Of a stretch of DNA of 64,000 bases, positions 40,678-48,273 are shown in pieces. Positions within the stretch are counted from its first letter, which is position 1. Each line of letters opens with the position of its first letter. Made by a program: the position numbers and the translations under genes. The notes under the pieces are model-generated. The model was not told the DNA's origin. It did not search any database and worked only from the letters and a program-made list of their open reading frames with translations. The stretch is from contig JAXGMN010000023.1 in the NCBI GenBank assembly GCA_040768665.1, positions 1-64,000 on the forward strand, given 5' to 3'. The DNA comes from JABWBD01 sp040768665 (GTDB lineage: Bacteria; Planctomycetota; Planctomycetia; Pirellulales; Thermoguttaceae).

Positions 40678-41463
40678 ATGCCGTCACCCTTTCCGGGCAT
40701 GGACCCGTTCGTTGAAGGCCAGGACTGGGAGGACTTCCACACCGGTTTCATTGCCGAGTTGTCCGCTGCGCTGGTTCCGCGCGTTCGGCCCAGGTACGTC
40801 GTGCGCAAGGAGCGGCGGGTCTACGTCGAGCACAGCTTCTCGGATGACGATCATCTCGTTCGCGCGGATGTGGCGGTCATGTCAGGCCCGAGGGAGTTCT
40901 CGGAATCGGCGGCGCCCGCGTCGGCCGGGGCCGCTGGTTCGCCCGTCGTCGTCCACCTGCCCATGCCCGAGGAGCGGCGCGAGGCATTTCTCACTCTGCG
41001 CGACCGCCAGACCATGGAGGTGGTCACGGTCATCGAGCTTCTGTCGCCCGCCAACAAGCGGCCGGCCGGCGATGGGCGGCGCGAGTATCTGAGCAAACGG
41101 GAATCGGTCCTGGGGAGCACGACGCACCTGGTTGAGCTGGACCTGCTACGCGGCGGCGAGCGCCTTCCTACCGTCGAGCCGCTTCCGCCGGGCGACTACT
41201 ACGCCTTCGTCTGCCGCCGCCGGCGTTACCAGGCGGAGGTCTACGCCTGGACGCTCCGCGACCGGCTCCCCGCGATCCCCGTGCCGCTGGCGAGCGACGA
41301 CCCGGACGTCAGCATCGACCTGGAAGAGGTGTTCACCTCAACCTATGACCGCGCCGGGTACGACTACTCGCTGGATTACCGTCGCCCGATCCGGCCGGCA
41401 CTGCCGGAACACGACGCTTTGTGGTTGGCAGAAATCATGGCCGCGCGGCCTGGCGGTGATTGA
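40678..41463 (+). CDS. DUF4058 family protein
   Basis: 261-residue protein of the DUF4058 family, recognisable by the start MPSPFPGMDPFVEGQDWEDF, the FHTGFIAELSAALVPRVRPR stretch, and VVTVIELLSPANKRPAGDGR, which looks like an E-x-LSP-x-NK nuclease-type motif, followed by YLSKRESVLGSTTHLVELDL with a further conserved acid (about residue 157). The family is common and multi-copy in planctomycetes and cyanobacteria, and has been suggested to have a PD-(D/E)XK-like fold; its role is unknown. It is complete and cytoplasmic. It stands alone, next to a patch of decayed toxin-antitoxin genes and repeats. Confidence 0.9.
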   Translation: MPSPFPGMDPFVEGQDWEDFHTGFIAELSAALVPRVRPRYVVRKERRVYVEHSFSDDDHLVRADVAVMSGPREFSESAAPASAGAAGSPVVVHLPMPEERREAFLTLRDRQTMEVVTVIELLSPANKRPAGDGRREYLSKRESVLGSTTHLVELDLLRGGERLPTVEPLPPGDYYAFVCRRRRYQAEVYAWTLRDRLPAIPVPLASDDPDVSIDLEEVFTSTYDRAGYDYSLDYRRPIRPALPEHDALWLAEIMAARPGGD

Positions 41464-41928
41464 TTGACGGGAGGAAGCGACGTGCGTGGCAAATCAATGT
41501 GCCTTGCTTTGTTGTTGTTGAGATCGTGCGAAGGACGTTCCGCGCCTCGATGCCTGGGGTGGCTGGCTCTTGAATCTCAGCTCCTCGTGGCCCCACAGAA
41601 ACAGTGCATCGAAGGAACGCAGCGCTAATCCGCATTGATCGGCCTTAATGCGGCCGTTCTTCCGGTTATCCGGTCCACAAACGAACACTGCTTGGCGTTG
41701 TGGTAAGCTCGGATGGAATGGATGGTCCATTCAACGCCAAGCAGCGGCACACCGACCGGAGGCGAACGCGCTGAGTCGAGTCAACGCAAGCAGGGGCACC
41801 CCGGCACAGCGATTGTCGGCCTGGGGCTCTTCCTGCAGTATTCCGCGCCAGAAGGTTGTCAGTGGCTGGCAGGGGAAATATGATAATGAGAGGTCCGTCT
41901 GAACGTCCCATTCTGAGGTATGTAAGCC
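41464..41928. repeat. Decayed segment: gene-start fragment, 104-nt repeat and 61-nt element
   Basis: 41469-41520 is a copy of the start region of the lipoprotein gene at 43540 (GACGGGAGGAAGCGAC, then a GTG codon and GCGTGGCAAATCAA). It is joined directly to a 104-nt repeat (41521-41624) that recurs at 43101-43204 with about 85-90% identity by eye. 41686-41746 is a 61-nt inverted repeat of the CACTGCTTGGCGTTG type. No gene is supported between DUF4058 and the small gene at 41929. Confidence 0.8.
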
Positions 41929-42162
41929 ATGACCCGCGTCGTTCTCAACCACGATAGCCTCACAAAACTTCGTGCGTTGGCCGAACCGGCCGACATCTGC
42001 GACGAGTCAGGTGCCGTCGTTGGAATCTACGCTCCCGTCGCCGGATGCGAGCTTTACGCGGGTGCCGACTCGCCGACCAGTGAAGAGGAGTTGCAGCAAA
42101 GCGAGCGCGACGCGGCACGCCCGTTGGCCGAGATCTTGCGAGATCTGGAACAGCGCTCATGA
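41929..42162 (+). CDS. Small antitoxin-like protein
   Basis: 77-residue acidic protein: TRVVLNHDSLTKLRALAEPA, DICDESGAVVGIYAP, then the C-terminal SEEELQQSERDAARPLAEIL. Short proteins of this plan (beta strand pair, then an acidic helix with SEEELxxxE and LAEILRDLE) sit upstream of RelE/ParE-like toxins in planctomycetes and cyanobacteria. Here too, its stop codon overlaps the start of a toxin-like frame by 4 nt (ATGA). The toxin is broken, so the pair is probably inactive as a toxin-antitoxin system, but this gene looks intact. No DNA-binding motif is evident. Start ATG at 41929. Confidence 0.6.
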   Translation: MTRVVLNHDSLTKLRALAEPADICDESGAVVGIYAPVAGCELYAGADSPTSEEELQQSERDAARPLAEILRDLEQRS

Positions 42163-42434
42163 TTTGCACGGTCGTGTGGACGGCAACGGCAGAGCGGGCC
42201 CTGACCGCGATCTGGGTTGACGCCCAGGATCGATCCGTCGTTACACGTGCGGCGAATTTGATCGATCAACGGTTGCGGGTCGATCCGGCCGAACAAGGCG
42301 AATCTCGCGAATCGGGTCGGCGAATCTTGATCGCGCGCAGCACGCGAAGGAGAACACTGTCGAAAGACCTCCTCGATTGGGATGCAGCGCAACCGCGACG
42401 AGAGCGCGATTGGTGTGCCACTGCTTGCGATTGA
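42159..42434 (+). pseudogene. Truncated RelE/ParE-like toxin gene
   Basis: The frame opens like a small ribonuclease-fold toxin (VVWTATAERALTAIWVDAQD, RSVVTRAANLIDQRLRVDPA, GESRESGRRILIAR), matching the first two helices and a strand of the RelE/ParE superfamily. The C-terminal strands that carry the conserved basic and Tyr residues are missing: after about residue 60 the frame is out of register (STRRRTLSKDLLDW) and runs into a 61-nt repeat at 42419. Repeat insertion or a deletion next to it thus removed the active end. ATGA overlap with the antitoxin-like gene. Confidence 0.6.
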
Positions 42435-42781
42435 ATCGATTCTCCATACGAGAAGGGCTTACCACAATCGCAAGCAGTGATGGAGCAGGGCAGACTTCGG
42501 CGGCCCCTTTCCGATTCATGAAGACCGTGGAGATTGCGTATCCCCGTTTTCATGGGGCGGTAGAAGATAACATTGCTGCCGGCAGGGAACATTCGAGGAC
42601 CTCGACCGAACTTCTCGCACGATTGGCCCAAGTGTGGTTGACCAGCCAAGAGAGTGAACTTGTTATACAGCATCTCGAGCTGCCGGCGGGCGGCGTTGGG
42701 ATTGCTTTTCGCGATACCGACATAATACCAAATGGAATCCAAATCCGCCTTAGCTTGTTCGGAAAGCCGGAAGCGACTCAT
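42266..42781 (-). pseudogene. ParE-type toxin with a repeat-derived C-terminus
   Basis: The first 90 or so residues (42781 to about 42510) are a ParE-family toxin: FRLSEQAKADLDSIWYYVGI, LEMLYNKFTLLAGQPHLGQS, RGPRMFPAGSNVIFYRPMKT, GIRNLHGLHES. This is nearly a whole ParE (about 95-100 residues). The rest (GRRSLPCSITACDCGKPFSY, then further) is read from the 61-nt repeat 42419-42479 and from antisense of the toxin-like remnant on the other strand. The normal C-terminus was therefore replaced by about 75 unrelated residues. The start ATG overlaps the antitoxin stop (ATGA). Activity is doubtful. Confidence 0.65.
42419..42479. repeat. 61-nt inverted repeat, CTTGCGATTG type
   Basis: CACTGCTTGCGATTG at the left and CAATCGCAAGCAGTG at the right are perfect complements around a 31-nt centre that ends in GGCTTACCA. 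It sits exactly where the 3' ends of two converging toxin-like frames meet. Confidence 0.95.
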
Positions 42782-43056
42782 TGCTGCTGACTGCTCTGCT
42801 CATAGCGGCGTTGGCCGCGCTGCTGCAAATCGTCGAAGAAGGCACGCAACGACACCTCGTCATACTCGGTGTACTCGCCGCGGTCCAGTTGATCCCCTCC
42901 AATCTCGAGCTGCCTGCGAAGCTCTTCGAGCCGCCGGTTTCGCTCGTTGAGAAGCCGGACGGCTTCGATCAACAGGTCGTCTTCCGACGTCTATCGCCCC
43001 GTCGCGAACGCCTCGTGCACGAGACGGCGTAGTTCAGGGGAGAATGTTTCAAGCAT
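42778..43056 (-). pseudogene. ParD-like antitoxin with an in-frame TAG
   Basis: Read from the ATG at 43056 the protein is LETFSPELRRLVHEAFATGR, then TAG (42993-42991), then TSEDDLLIEAVRLLNERNRR and LEELRRQLEIGGDQLDRGEY. Without the stop it is a normal 92-residue antitoxin: an N-terminal segment in which a GRY-SEDDLL motif is expected, then a long acidic helix that wraps the toxin. The stop replaces what is probably a Tyr codon (TAC or TAT to TAG). Restart at a TTG at 42972 could give a 64-residue toxin-binding part without its DNA-binding start. Overlaps the ParE-type gene by ATGA. Confidence 0.65.
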
Positions 43057-43539
43057 GGGTCGGCTCCGGCTATTCTCTCGTGATTTTACTCCGTGGCATG
43101 AGATCGTGCAAAGGGCGTTCCGCGCCCCGATGCCTGGGGTAACTGGCTCTTGAATCTCAGCTTCTCGTGCCCCCACAGAAACAGAGCACCGAACGAACGC
43201 AGCGGCCGAGTCGCGGAATTCCAGATTAGCGTGAATGAGTGACGGTCAGCGCTACCCTTGGATCCTTTCCGCCTCCCCATCCCGCTATGGCTCTCGACTC
43301 TGGACCCTCGACTCTCGACCATTTCTGCCATTTTGTCAGCCACTATCGACTTATTTTAAAATCCCAAGTTTGGCGGGGGGTGTGGCTTGGCATTATTTGC
43401 TGTGGGGCGCATGCTGCGCTGCGCCGTCGCGGTGTAATGGCCGGTCCGTTGAGGGGGTCAAGGTTGATCGCTTCTCATTGTGGTTGGGCGCTCTTGTGGG
43501 GCTCTCCTTGCCGTGGAGGAATAGACGGGAGGAAGCGAC
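43057..43539. other. Intergenic, with the second copy of a 104-nt repeat (43101-43204)
   Basis: The 104-nt unit begins AGATCGTGC(G/A)AAGG, has GATGCCTGGGGT and TGGCTCTTGAATCTCAGCT, and ends GAACGCAGCG. It matches 41521-41624 and contains no gene I recognise. The remainder (43205-43539) holds a short AT-rich stretch (CTTATTTTAAAATCCC near 43350), which could be a promoter of the lipoprotein remnant. Confidence 0.5.
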
Positions 43540-43625
43540 ATGCGTGGCAAATCAAGGTGTCTTGCTTTGTTGTTGCTCTTGATGGCCGCTTGCGTGGAAT
43601 CCGCGCGTGCACAGGACGCTGGGGA

Positions 43626-43750
43626 GGTAACCGTTCACGGGGTGGTCGGGGACTGGTCCATTTTTCGGCCATTGCGCGCATTTTGGCGACAAAGACGTTG
43701 GCCGAAAACATGGACCTGTCCCCCTCTCCTCCGCCCCGTGAACGGTTACC
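43626..43750. repeat. Inverted-repeat element, family E copy 7 (divergent core)
   Basis: Perfect outer arms GGTAACCGTTCACGGGG and CCCCGTGAACGGTTACC. Inside, GGTCGGGGACTGGTCC pairs with GGACCTGTCCCCC, and TTTTTCGGCCA with TGGCCGAAAA. The core is recognisable, but the arms are unique to this copy. Confidence 0.85.
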
Positions 43751-43850
43751 TGGGGAGCTCGCTCGCGTCGGGCAGGATCTGCGGACGTCAGGGGGATCGT
43801 CTACCTGTTTGTCGCGAAGCATGGAAGTATGACAACCTGCAGCATGGTTC

Positions 43851-43926
43851 AAAAACGGGGACAACTGGCTCATTTTGTGGAGTCTTCAGAGCAAAATGTG
43901 CTCTCTCCTCGCGAGGTTTTGGAATA
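43851..43926. repeat. Degenerate family E copy 8
   Basis: Contains ACGGGGACAACTGGCTCATTTTG, GGAGTCTTCAGAGCAAAATG, TGCTCTCTCCTCGCGAGGTT and TTGGAATAGC, a decayed version of the 8422/35319 type that has lost most of the TGTCCCC half. Confidence 0.75.
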
Positions 43927-43935
43927 GCGAGCTGA

Positions 43936-44180
43936 ATGATGATGAGGGATCGGCGGCCGAGGCGGCAAAGGCCATCGCGGTGGGAGATGCGAGGGCAGCC
44001 GACCGCGGCCGGCCGGAAGAGCCGCGACACGCCCAGATGTTCGAGAGCCACAATGGGGGCACGGCGTTGATTGTTGTTCGTGGAAGCCCCAATGACAAAC
44101 GACGGCGTGCCCTCAACGTTCGTTCCTCGTGATTTCCTCGCCCCTTCGTTCGACCTCCGAAAGCCGCAGTATCGTCCCTG
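43936..44180. other. No supported gene
   Basis: Open frames such as (+) 43940-44132 (GSAAEAAKAIAVGDARAADR) have no start signal or family. It is probably non-coding or the remains of the disrupted gene. Confidence 0.4.
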
Positions 44181-45062
44181 TCACTGCTCAAGTTCAACAT
44201 CAGCCAAACTCTCGACTACCCGCTTTGCAGCAACATACTCCGCCAACGTTAGCCCACCTTGGACAACCTTGCTGTTGAGCAAGGCAGTAGCTTCGCGCAA
44301 TGGCTCCGGATATTGTCTCGGTTGCGACGCGGTCCGAACGGCATCACATACGTTTCCAGCATAACAGCGGATCTCGAACAATATCGTTTCGTTGCCGAGC
44401 GAAACCTCCCGAGGAGCCGACGTGACGGAAGACGACGTTTCAGACGCACTGAGGGGAGTTGCGCCTTCAAGTTGGCCTTTCGGCGATTCCAATTCAACGT
44501 TCTCGGCTGTCCAATCCAGATCTATTGGCCGGCGAAAAGTCGGTACGGTCTTTCCTTCCGATTGCCCGTCCGGCGTCTTCTGCTCCAAATGCGGAGGCTG
44601 ATGAACTTGCTGGCTTTTTGCAGTTTCCGTAGCCACCCGTGCCTGCAGGCTCTGCCATGCCTGTTCCCGAAGCCTTGGGTAGCGCGCCAAACGATTGATC
44701 TCCCGTCGCGTGAAGTAGATTTCCGGCCACCGCAAATTGTTCTCCATGTAGAGCCGTCTTGCAATTTCGGCCCTGACAGCGGCCTCGGCGTGCAGCAGCG
44801 CCCGCCGCCCTTGGGCGTCGAGAACATCCGCTGTTCCTCGCAAAAAACCTTCCGAAGCGGTCGAAGCGTGGTGATAGTCGGGGTTTGCACCGATCCCCAG
44901 CAGCCCCAGCAATGGCACACCGGGAATATTGTCAAACACTTGCCTCCCGGTCGAAGCCCCGTAGCTCTCTGGCACAGCCGGCCTTTCCTGGGCGGGTGCG
45001 CTGCCGGCCGCCAATGCGAGGGCCAAGCCGGGAAGGAGGCAATGGAGGGAAAATGCGTTCAT
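44181..45062 (-). CDS. Secreted protein of unknown function
   Basis: 293-residue protein with a signal peptide (FSLHCLLPGLALALAAGSAP, then AQE). Its mature part begins with a glycine/leucine segment (NIPGVPLLGLLGIGANPDYH). Next comes a helical region (ASEGFLRGTADVLDAQGRRA, HAEAAVRAEIARRLYMENNL), a tyrosine/arginine-rich part (WPEIYFTRREINRLARYPRL), and an unstructured Ser/Thr/Pro/Glu-rich tail that ends in another helix (LTLAEYVAAKRVVESLADVE). No family is recognised. Start ATG at 45062 with an AGGAGAAAG site. It diverges from the FHA-kinase gene, with a 250-nt gap between. An envelope location is likely. Confidence 0.65.
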   Translation of the reverse strand: MNAFSLHCLLPGLALALAAGSAPAQERPAVPESYGASTGRQVFDNIPGVPLLGLLGIGANPDYHHASTASEGFLRGTADVLDAQGRRALLHAEAAVRAEIARRLYMENNLRWPEIYFTRREINRLARYPRLREQAWQSLQARVATETAKSQQVHQPPHLEQKTPDGQSEGKTVPTFRRPIDLDWTAENVELESPKGQLEGATPLSASETSSSVTSAPREVSLGNETILFEIRCYAGNVCDAVRTASQPRQYPEPLREATALLNSKVVQGGLTLAEYVAAKRVVESLADVELEQ

Positions 45063-45315
45063 AGCTTTCTCCTGGTAGTCCAAGGTTTTCACGTTCCTGT
45101 ATCAGATACTCGCAGCGAGCAAAAAGCGGCCAGCACTGTCTCCGATTTGAATTACCGCGAAAAAGACCACAGCTCACGGGCTCGCGTACAGCCATTTCCG
45201 CAGCAACAGAACTGATTGACACCCCCCTGGTGTTGTGGATATATTTGCGGAACTCAAGACTGTTCCCCAGCAAGCTGGTAGAGAGACACGCCCCGGCCCG
45301 AGCAGGAGGTTCCTC

Positions 45316-46677
45316 ATGACTGCCGACTCCCCGGACACCACAAGCTACTACGATCTTGAAAGTCCATGCTGTATCGAGCTTGTTGTAGTGGCCGGCCCCC
45401 ACGAGGGACGAACCTTTGTCTTCGCCAGGCACGACAGCTTCGTCGTGGGGCGTTCACGATACGCGCACTTTCGCTTGTCAACCCTGGACCGTTATTTCTC
45501 GCGAATCCATTTCCTCATCGAGGTCAATCCTCCCCGCTGCCGCTTGTTTGATATGGGGAGCACAAACGGAACACGTGTCAACGGCCAGCGTACTGACGCG
45601 ATCGATCTTAGTGACGGCGACATGATCCAAGCCGGGCACACGTCGATACGAGTGGCTTTCAAGGGCAACTGGCGGCAATCCGAGACCCACTCGGTTGTCG
45701 AAGAGACCTCGGCAAGGGAAGCAAGCATTGCCGCAGTTGCCTGCAGCCCGAATGCAGAAGTGGCATGTGAATCCGAGCCCGGTCAGCCCCTGGTTACGGA
45801 GGTTGCCACCAGCGCTGAATCGCCGGCGGAGATCCACCTCGAGATCACTGGTTATCGTTTGCTTCGCGAGATCGGACGAGGCGCCATGGGGGTGGTCTAC
45901 TTGGCGGTTCGTCTTGCGGACGACCGCCAGGTCGCCGTGAAAGTCGTTCGCCCCGCCCTTCCCGGATCGCAAGATGAAATTCAGCGTTTCCTCCGCGAAG
46001 TGTCTATACTGCGCAGGCTTCAGCACCCGCATATCGTGACATTGCACAAAGCGAGCCAGGCCAGGGAATTGCTGTTCTTCGTCATGGACTTCGTCGACGG
46101 TTGCGACAGCGAATCACTGATGAAGCAGTCGGGCAAGATTCCCGTTCATCGGGCGGTGTTTCTGCTCTGTCAGGTTCTCGATGCGATTCATTATGCTCAC
46201 GAGCAAGGATTCGTGCACCGCGATGTCAAGCCGGCAAACCTCCTGGTCCGCCAGACACCTTCGGGAGGGCAATGCTTGTTGGCTGATTTCGGTTTGGCGC
46301 GGGCGTACCACAATTCACGGATGAGCGGCCTGACGATTGCCGGCGACATCGGCGGCACTTTGCCCTACACCCCACCAGAGCAGATCCTCAATTTCCGCGA
46401 CGCAAAGCCGCCGGCCGATCAATACGGGGCGGCGGCAACACTGTACCGCCTCATCACGGGCCAATTCATTTTCGATTTTGGAAGTACCCCGGGTCACCAC
46501 CGCATCAAGCAAATCGTCTACGACGAGCCAGTGCCGATCGCCCAGCGGCTGCCGGAAGTCTCGCCTGAGCTCGCCGAAGCGATCCACAGGGCTCTTCGAA
46601 AGGACCCCGCGGAGAGATTCCCGGATGCGAGCGCCTTTCGCAAGGCGATTGCCCCCTTTGCGATCCCGAGGTCTTAG
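45316..46677 (+). CDS. Ser/Thr protein kinase with N-terminal FHA domain
   Basis: 453-residue soluble kinase. Residues 20-110 are an FHA phosphothreonine-binding domain: FVVGRSRYAHFRL, RYFSRIHFLIEV and FDMGSTNGTRVNGQ carry the conserved Arg, Ser-x-x-His and NG residues. A 75-residue linker leads to a Hanks-type kinase: P-loop GRGAMGVVYLAV (about 187), VAVKVVRP, HRDVKPANLLV (about 300-310), DFGLARAY (about 328) and PPEQILNF. All catalytic residues are present. There is no transmembrane segment, so it would act in the cytoplasm on threonine-phosphorylated partners, perhaps relaying signals from the membrane kinases to the right. Start ATG at 45316 has an excellent AGGAGGT site. Confidence 0.93.
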   Translation: MTADSPDTTSYYDLESPCCIELVVVAGPHEGRTFVFARHDSFVVGRSRYAHFRLSTLDRYFSRIHFLIEVNPPRCRLFDMGSTNGTRVNGQRTDAIDLSDGDMIQAGHTSIRVAFKGNWRQSETHSVVEETSAREASIAAVACSPNAEVACESEPGQPLVTEVATSAESPAEIHLEITGYRLLREIGRGAMGVVYLAVRLADDRQVAVKVVRPALPGSQDEIQRFLREVSILRRLQHPHIVTLHKASQARELLFFVMDFVDGCDSESLMKQSGKIPVHRAVFLLCQVLDAIHYAHEQGFVHRDVKPANLLVRQTPSGGQCLLADFGLARAYHNSRMSGLTIAGDIGGTLPYTPPEQILNFRDAKPPADQYGAAATLYRLITGQFIFDFGSTPGHHRIKQIVYDEPVPIAQRLPEVSPELAEAIHRALRKDPAERFPDASAFRKAIAPFAIPRS

Positions 46678-46684
46678 GCTCGCG

Positions 46685-48055
46685 TTACCCCTCGCTGCCG
46701 AACACCCGTTGCAGCAAAAAAATGACCGAGCCAAAGCCGATGCCCCCGCACAGTGCGCCTACGACCAGCGACGGCAGCAGTGCAAGCCGGCCCTCGATCC
46801 GTGCTCCCTCTCCCCAACGTTCTCGTAATGTTCCCAGGTGATCCACCAGCCTCGCTCTCAGAGCCCCCTGTCCTTTTTCCTTGGCCGGCTTGTACCGAGG
46901 ATCGGCGTCCTCGCTTTGCGCAAAGAACAAGCGCCGGCGAAAAGCCTCGATCTGTGCAAGCGGCAGGAAGGGTTGCGTGCCGCCAAGCGACGCCCGCGCG
47001 TCCGATGGCAAACGCCCCTTGCGCACGAGATCAAGAACCTGGTTTTCCGTGATGATGAGCCGTGCACGCCGGCCGCTGGCTGACAGGAATACGACGTGCC
47101 ACAATGGCTCGCTCAAGTCGGCAGCATCGGCGAAGGCATCTCCCCTTTCTTCCGCATCCAGCAGTTCGAGGCAGCGGCGTGCAAGACCCGCAAAAGCGGC
47201 CGCCGTCTCCGGGCGTCTTCCGGGATCTGCGTGCATTGCCTTGTTGATCAGCGAAATGGTCGCGCAGCTCAACGCGGGGCTGAAACGCTCGGGCGGAATG
47301 TAGTCGTTCTTGATTTTGGTGACCAGTTGCTCCGCAACCGTCTGGCCACGGAAGGGGAGCTTTCCCGTTACCAGCGTGTAGAGAGTAGCCCCAAGGCTAT
47401 AGACATCGGCTTGACGCCCCACCCGCTTGGCCCCGCGGAACTGCTCGGGCGCCATGTAATGAGGCGTACCAAGACCGTTTCCCAGTACCGTCAGGTTGTA
47501 GTCTTCCTCCGACGACTTCGATAGGCCGAGGTCCGCCAACATGACCTCCCCTGATCGGGTCAGCAGAATATTGGCCGGATTCACATCTCGGTGGATGATC
47601 CCCGCGTCGTGGATGGCATCCAATCCGTCCGCCAGGCGGACGATCATTTCCAGAGCCCTGCGTTCGTGGATCTTGTACATCTTCCTTACGTAAGCTGCCA
47701 GATTCCCCCCTTCAACATAGCCCATCACCACAAAGTGCCAGCCCTGGTCGCACCCTACCTCAAGAGTCTCGACGACCGCGGGGTGGTTCACACGCATAGC
47801 CAACTTGGCGCCATGGTAGAACCTCATTAGTCGCACCCGGTCGCGCGCCGCATCGGCTCGCAGCAGCTTGATGGCAACGATCCTCCCCGCCCCGCTTCGC
47901 GCGCGGTACACCGCAGTAAGCGTGCCCTGTCCCACCTTCTCGAGAAGTTGATATCCGGCCACGGACTGGGGCGGATTGGAAATGGCGTCCAGTGAATGGC
48001 GCCCTGGATGTTCGTTATTGCTTGACGGTTCGGATGCCAGAATATTTCGCGACAT
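46685..48055 (-). CDS. Ser/Thr kinase-like protein with altered catalytic loop
   Basis: 456-residue protein with a kinase domain at about residues 34-300 and one C-terminal transmembrane helix (LPSLVVGALCGGIGFGSVIF). The P-loop is GQGTLTAVY (42-50), the lysine is in VAIKLL (63), but the catalytic loop is HRDVNPAN (155-162) with Asn where the conserved Lys belongs. The metal motif is DLG instead of DFG (175-177), and the activation segment ends GTPHYMAPEQ. Asp is kept in both motifs, so weak activity or a pseudokinase role is possible. A GYF_2-like domain (PLWHVVFLSASGRRARLIIT) follows. The 3' end converges on the FHA kinase with only 7 nt between. Start ATG at 48055. Confidence 0.85.
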   Translation of the reverse strand: MSRNILASEPSSNNEHPGRHSLDAISNPPQSVAGYQLLEKVGQGTLTAVYRARSGAGRIVAIKLLRADAARDRVRLMRFYHGAKLAMRVNHPAVVETLEVGCDQGWHFVVMGYVEGGNLAAYVRKMYKIHERRALEMIVRLADGLDAIHDAGIIHRDVNPANILLTRSGEVMLADLGLSKSSEEDYNLTVLGNGLGTPHYMAPEQFRGAKRVGRQADVYSLGATLYTLVTGKLPFRGQTVAEQLVTKIKNDYIPPERFSPALSCATISLINKAMHADPGRRPETAAAFAGLARRCLELLDAEERGDAFADAADLSEPLWHVVFLSASGRRARLIITENQVLDLVRKGRLPSDARASLGGTQPFLPLAQIEAFRRRLFFAQSEDADPRYKPAKEKGQGALRARLVDHLGTLRERWGEGARIEGRLALLPSLVVGALCGGIGFGSVIFLLQRVFGSEG

Positions 48056-48273
48056 GGGGATCTTCCCTTTTCTTCAAGACCGAGAAATCGCGCGACCGCC
48101 CGGCAGTCGCGTCTACCTGCTCGGAGATCAATCCACGTGGACACAAGCGGCCATGTGGCCGCTTTTTTTCTCTCGCTTGATCTACTGATGAACAGAGCGT
48201 TGACGACACTTCCGCACCCCTCACAGCGGGTAGGCGGCCTGGGCAAACCTCTGAAGTTTCAAACGAGGAGACG
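48056..48273. other. Divergent promoter region between kinase-like and membrane protein genes
   Basis: 218 nt. Contains a hairpin AAGCGGCCATGTGGCCGCTTTTTTTCTC (48147-48174) followed by a T-run on the plus strand, shaped like a rightward intrinsic terminator although no rightward gene precedes it. A GAGGAGACG ribosome site precedes the next ATG at 48274. Confidence 0.5.
48147..48171 (+). terminator. Intrinsic-terminator-shaped hairpin
   Basis: AAGCGGCC-atgt-GGCCGCTT followed immediately by TTTTTCTC. A perfect 8-bp stem with a 4-nt loop and a U-tract is the textbook layout. It sits in the 5' region of the divergent gene at 48274, so it could be an attenuator of that gene. Confidence 0.6.

Larger units (their letters stand above)
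43540..43935 (+). pseudogene. Lipoprotein/secreted gene start disrupted by a repeat
   Basis: A good start: GGGAGG ribosome site, then RGKSRCLALLLLLMAACVES, a signal peptide with a possible lipobox (LMAAC). About 30 residues in (QDAGEVTVHGV), the sequence becomes a large inverted repeat at 43626-43750. After it, residues in another frame (GIVYLFVAKHGS) look like the tail or middle of the lost protein. A degenerate family-E repeat follows at 43851-43926. The original protein cannot be named. The same start region is copied at 41469. Confidence 0.55.

Noticed and set aside
46337..48246. Plus-strand frames opposite the kinase-like gene
   Set aside because: No domain is visible, and the kinase motifs lie on the minus strand.
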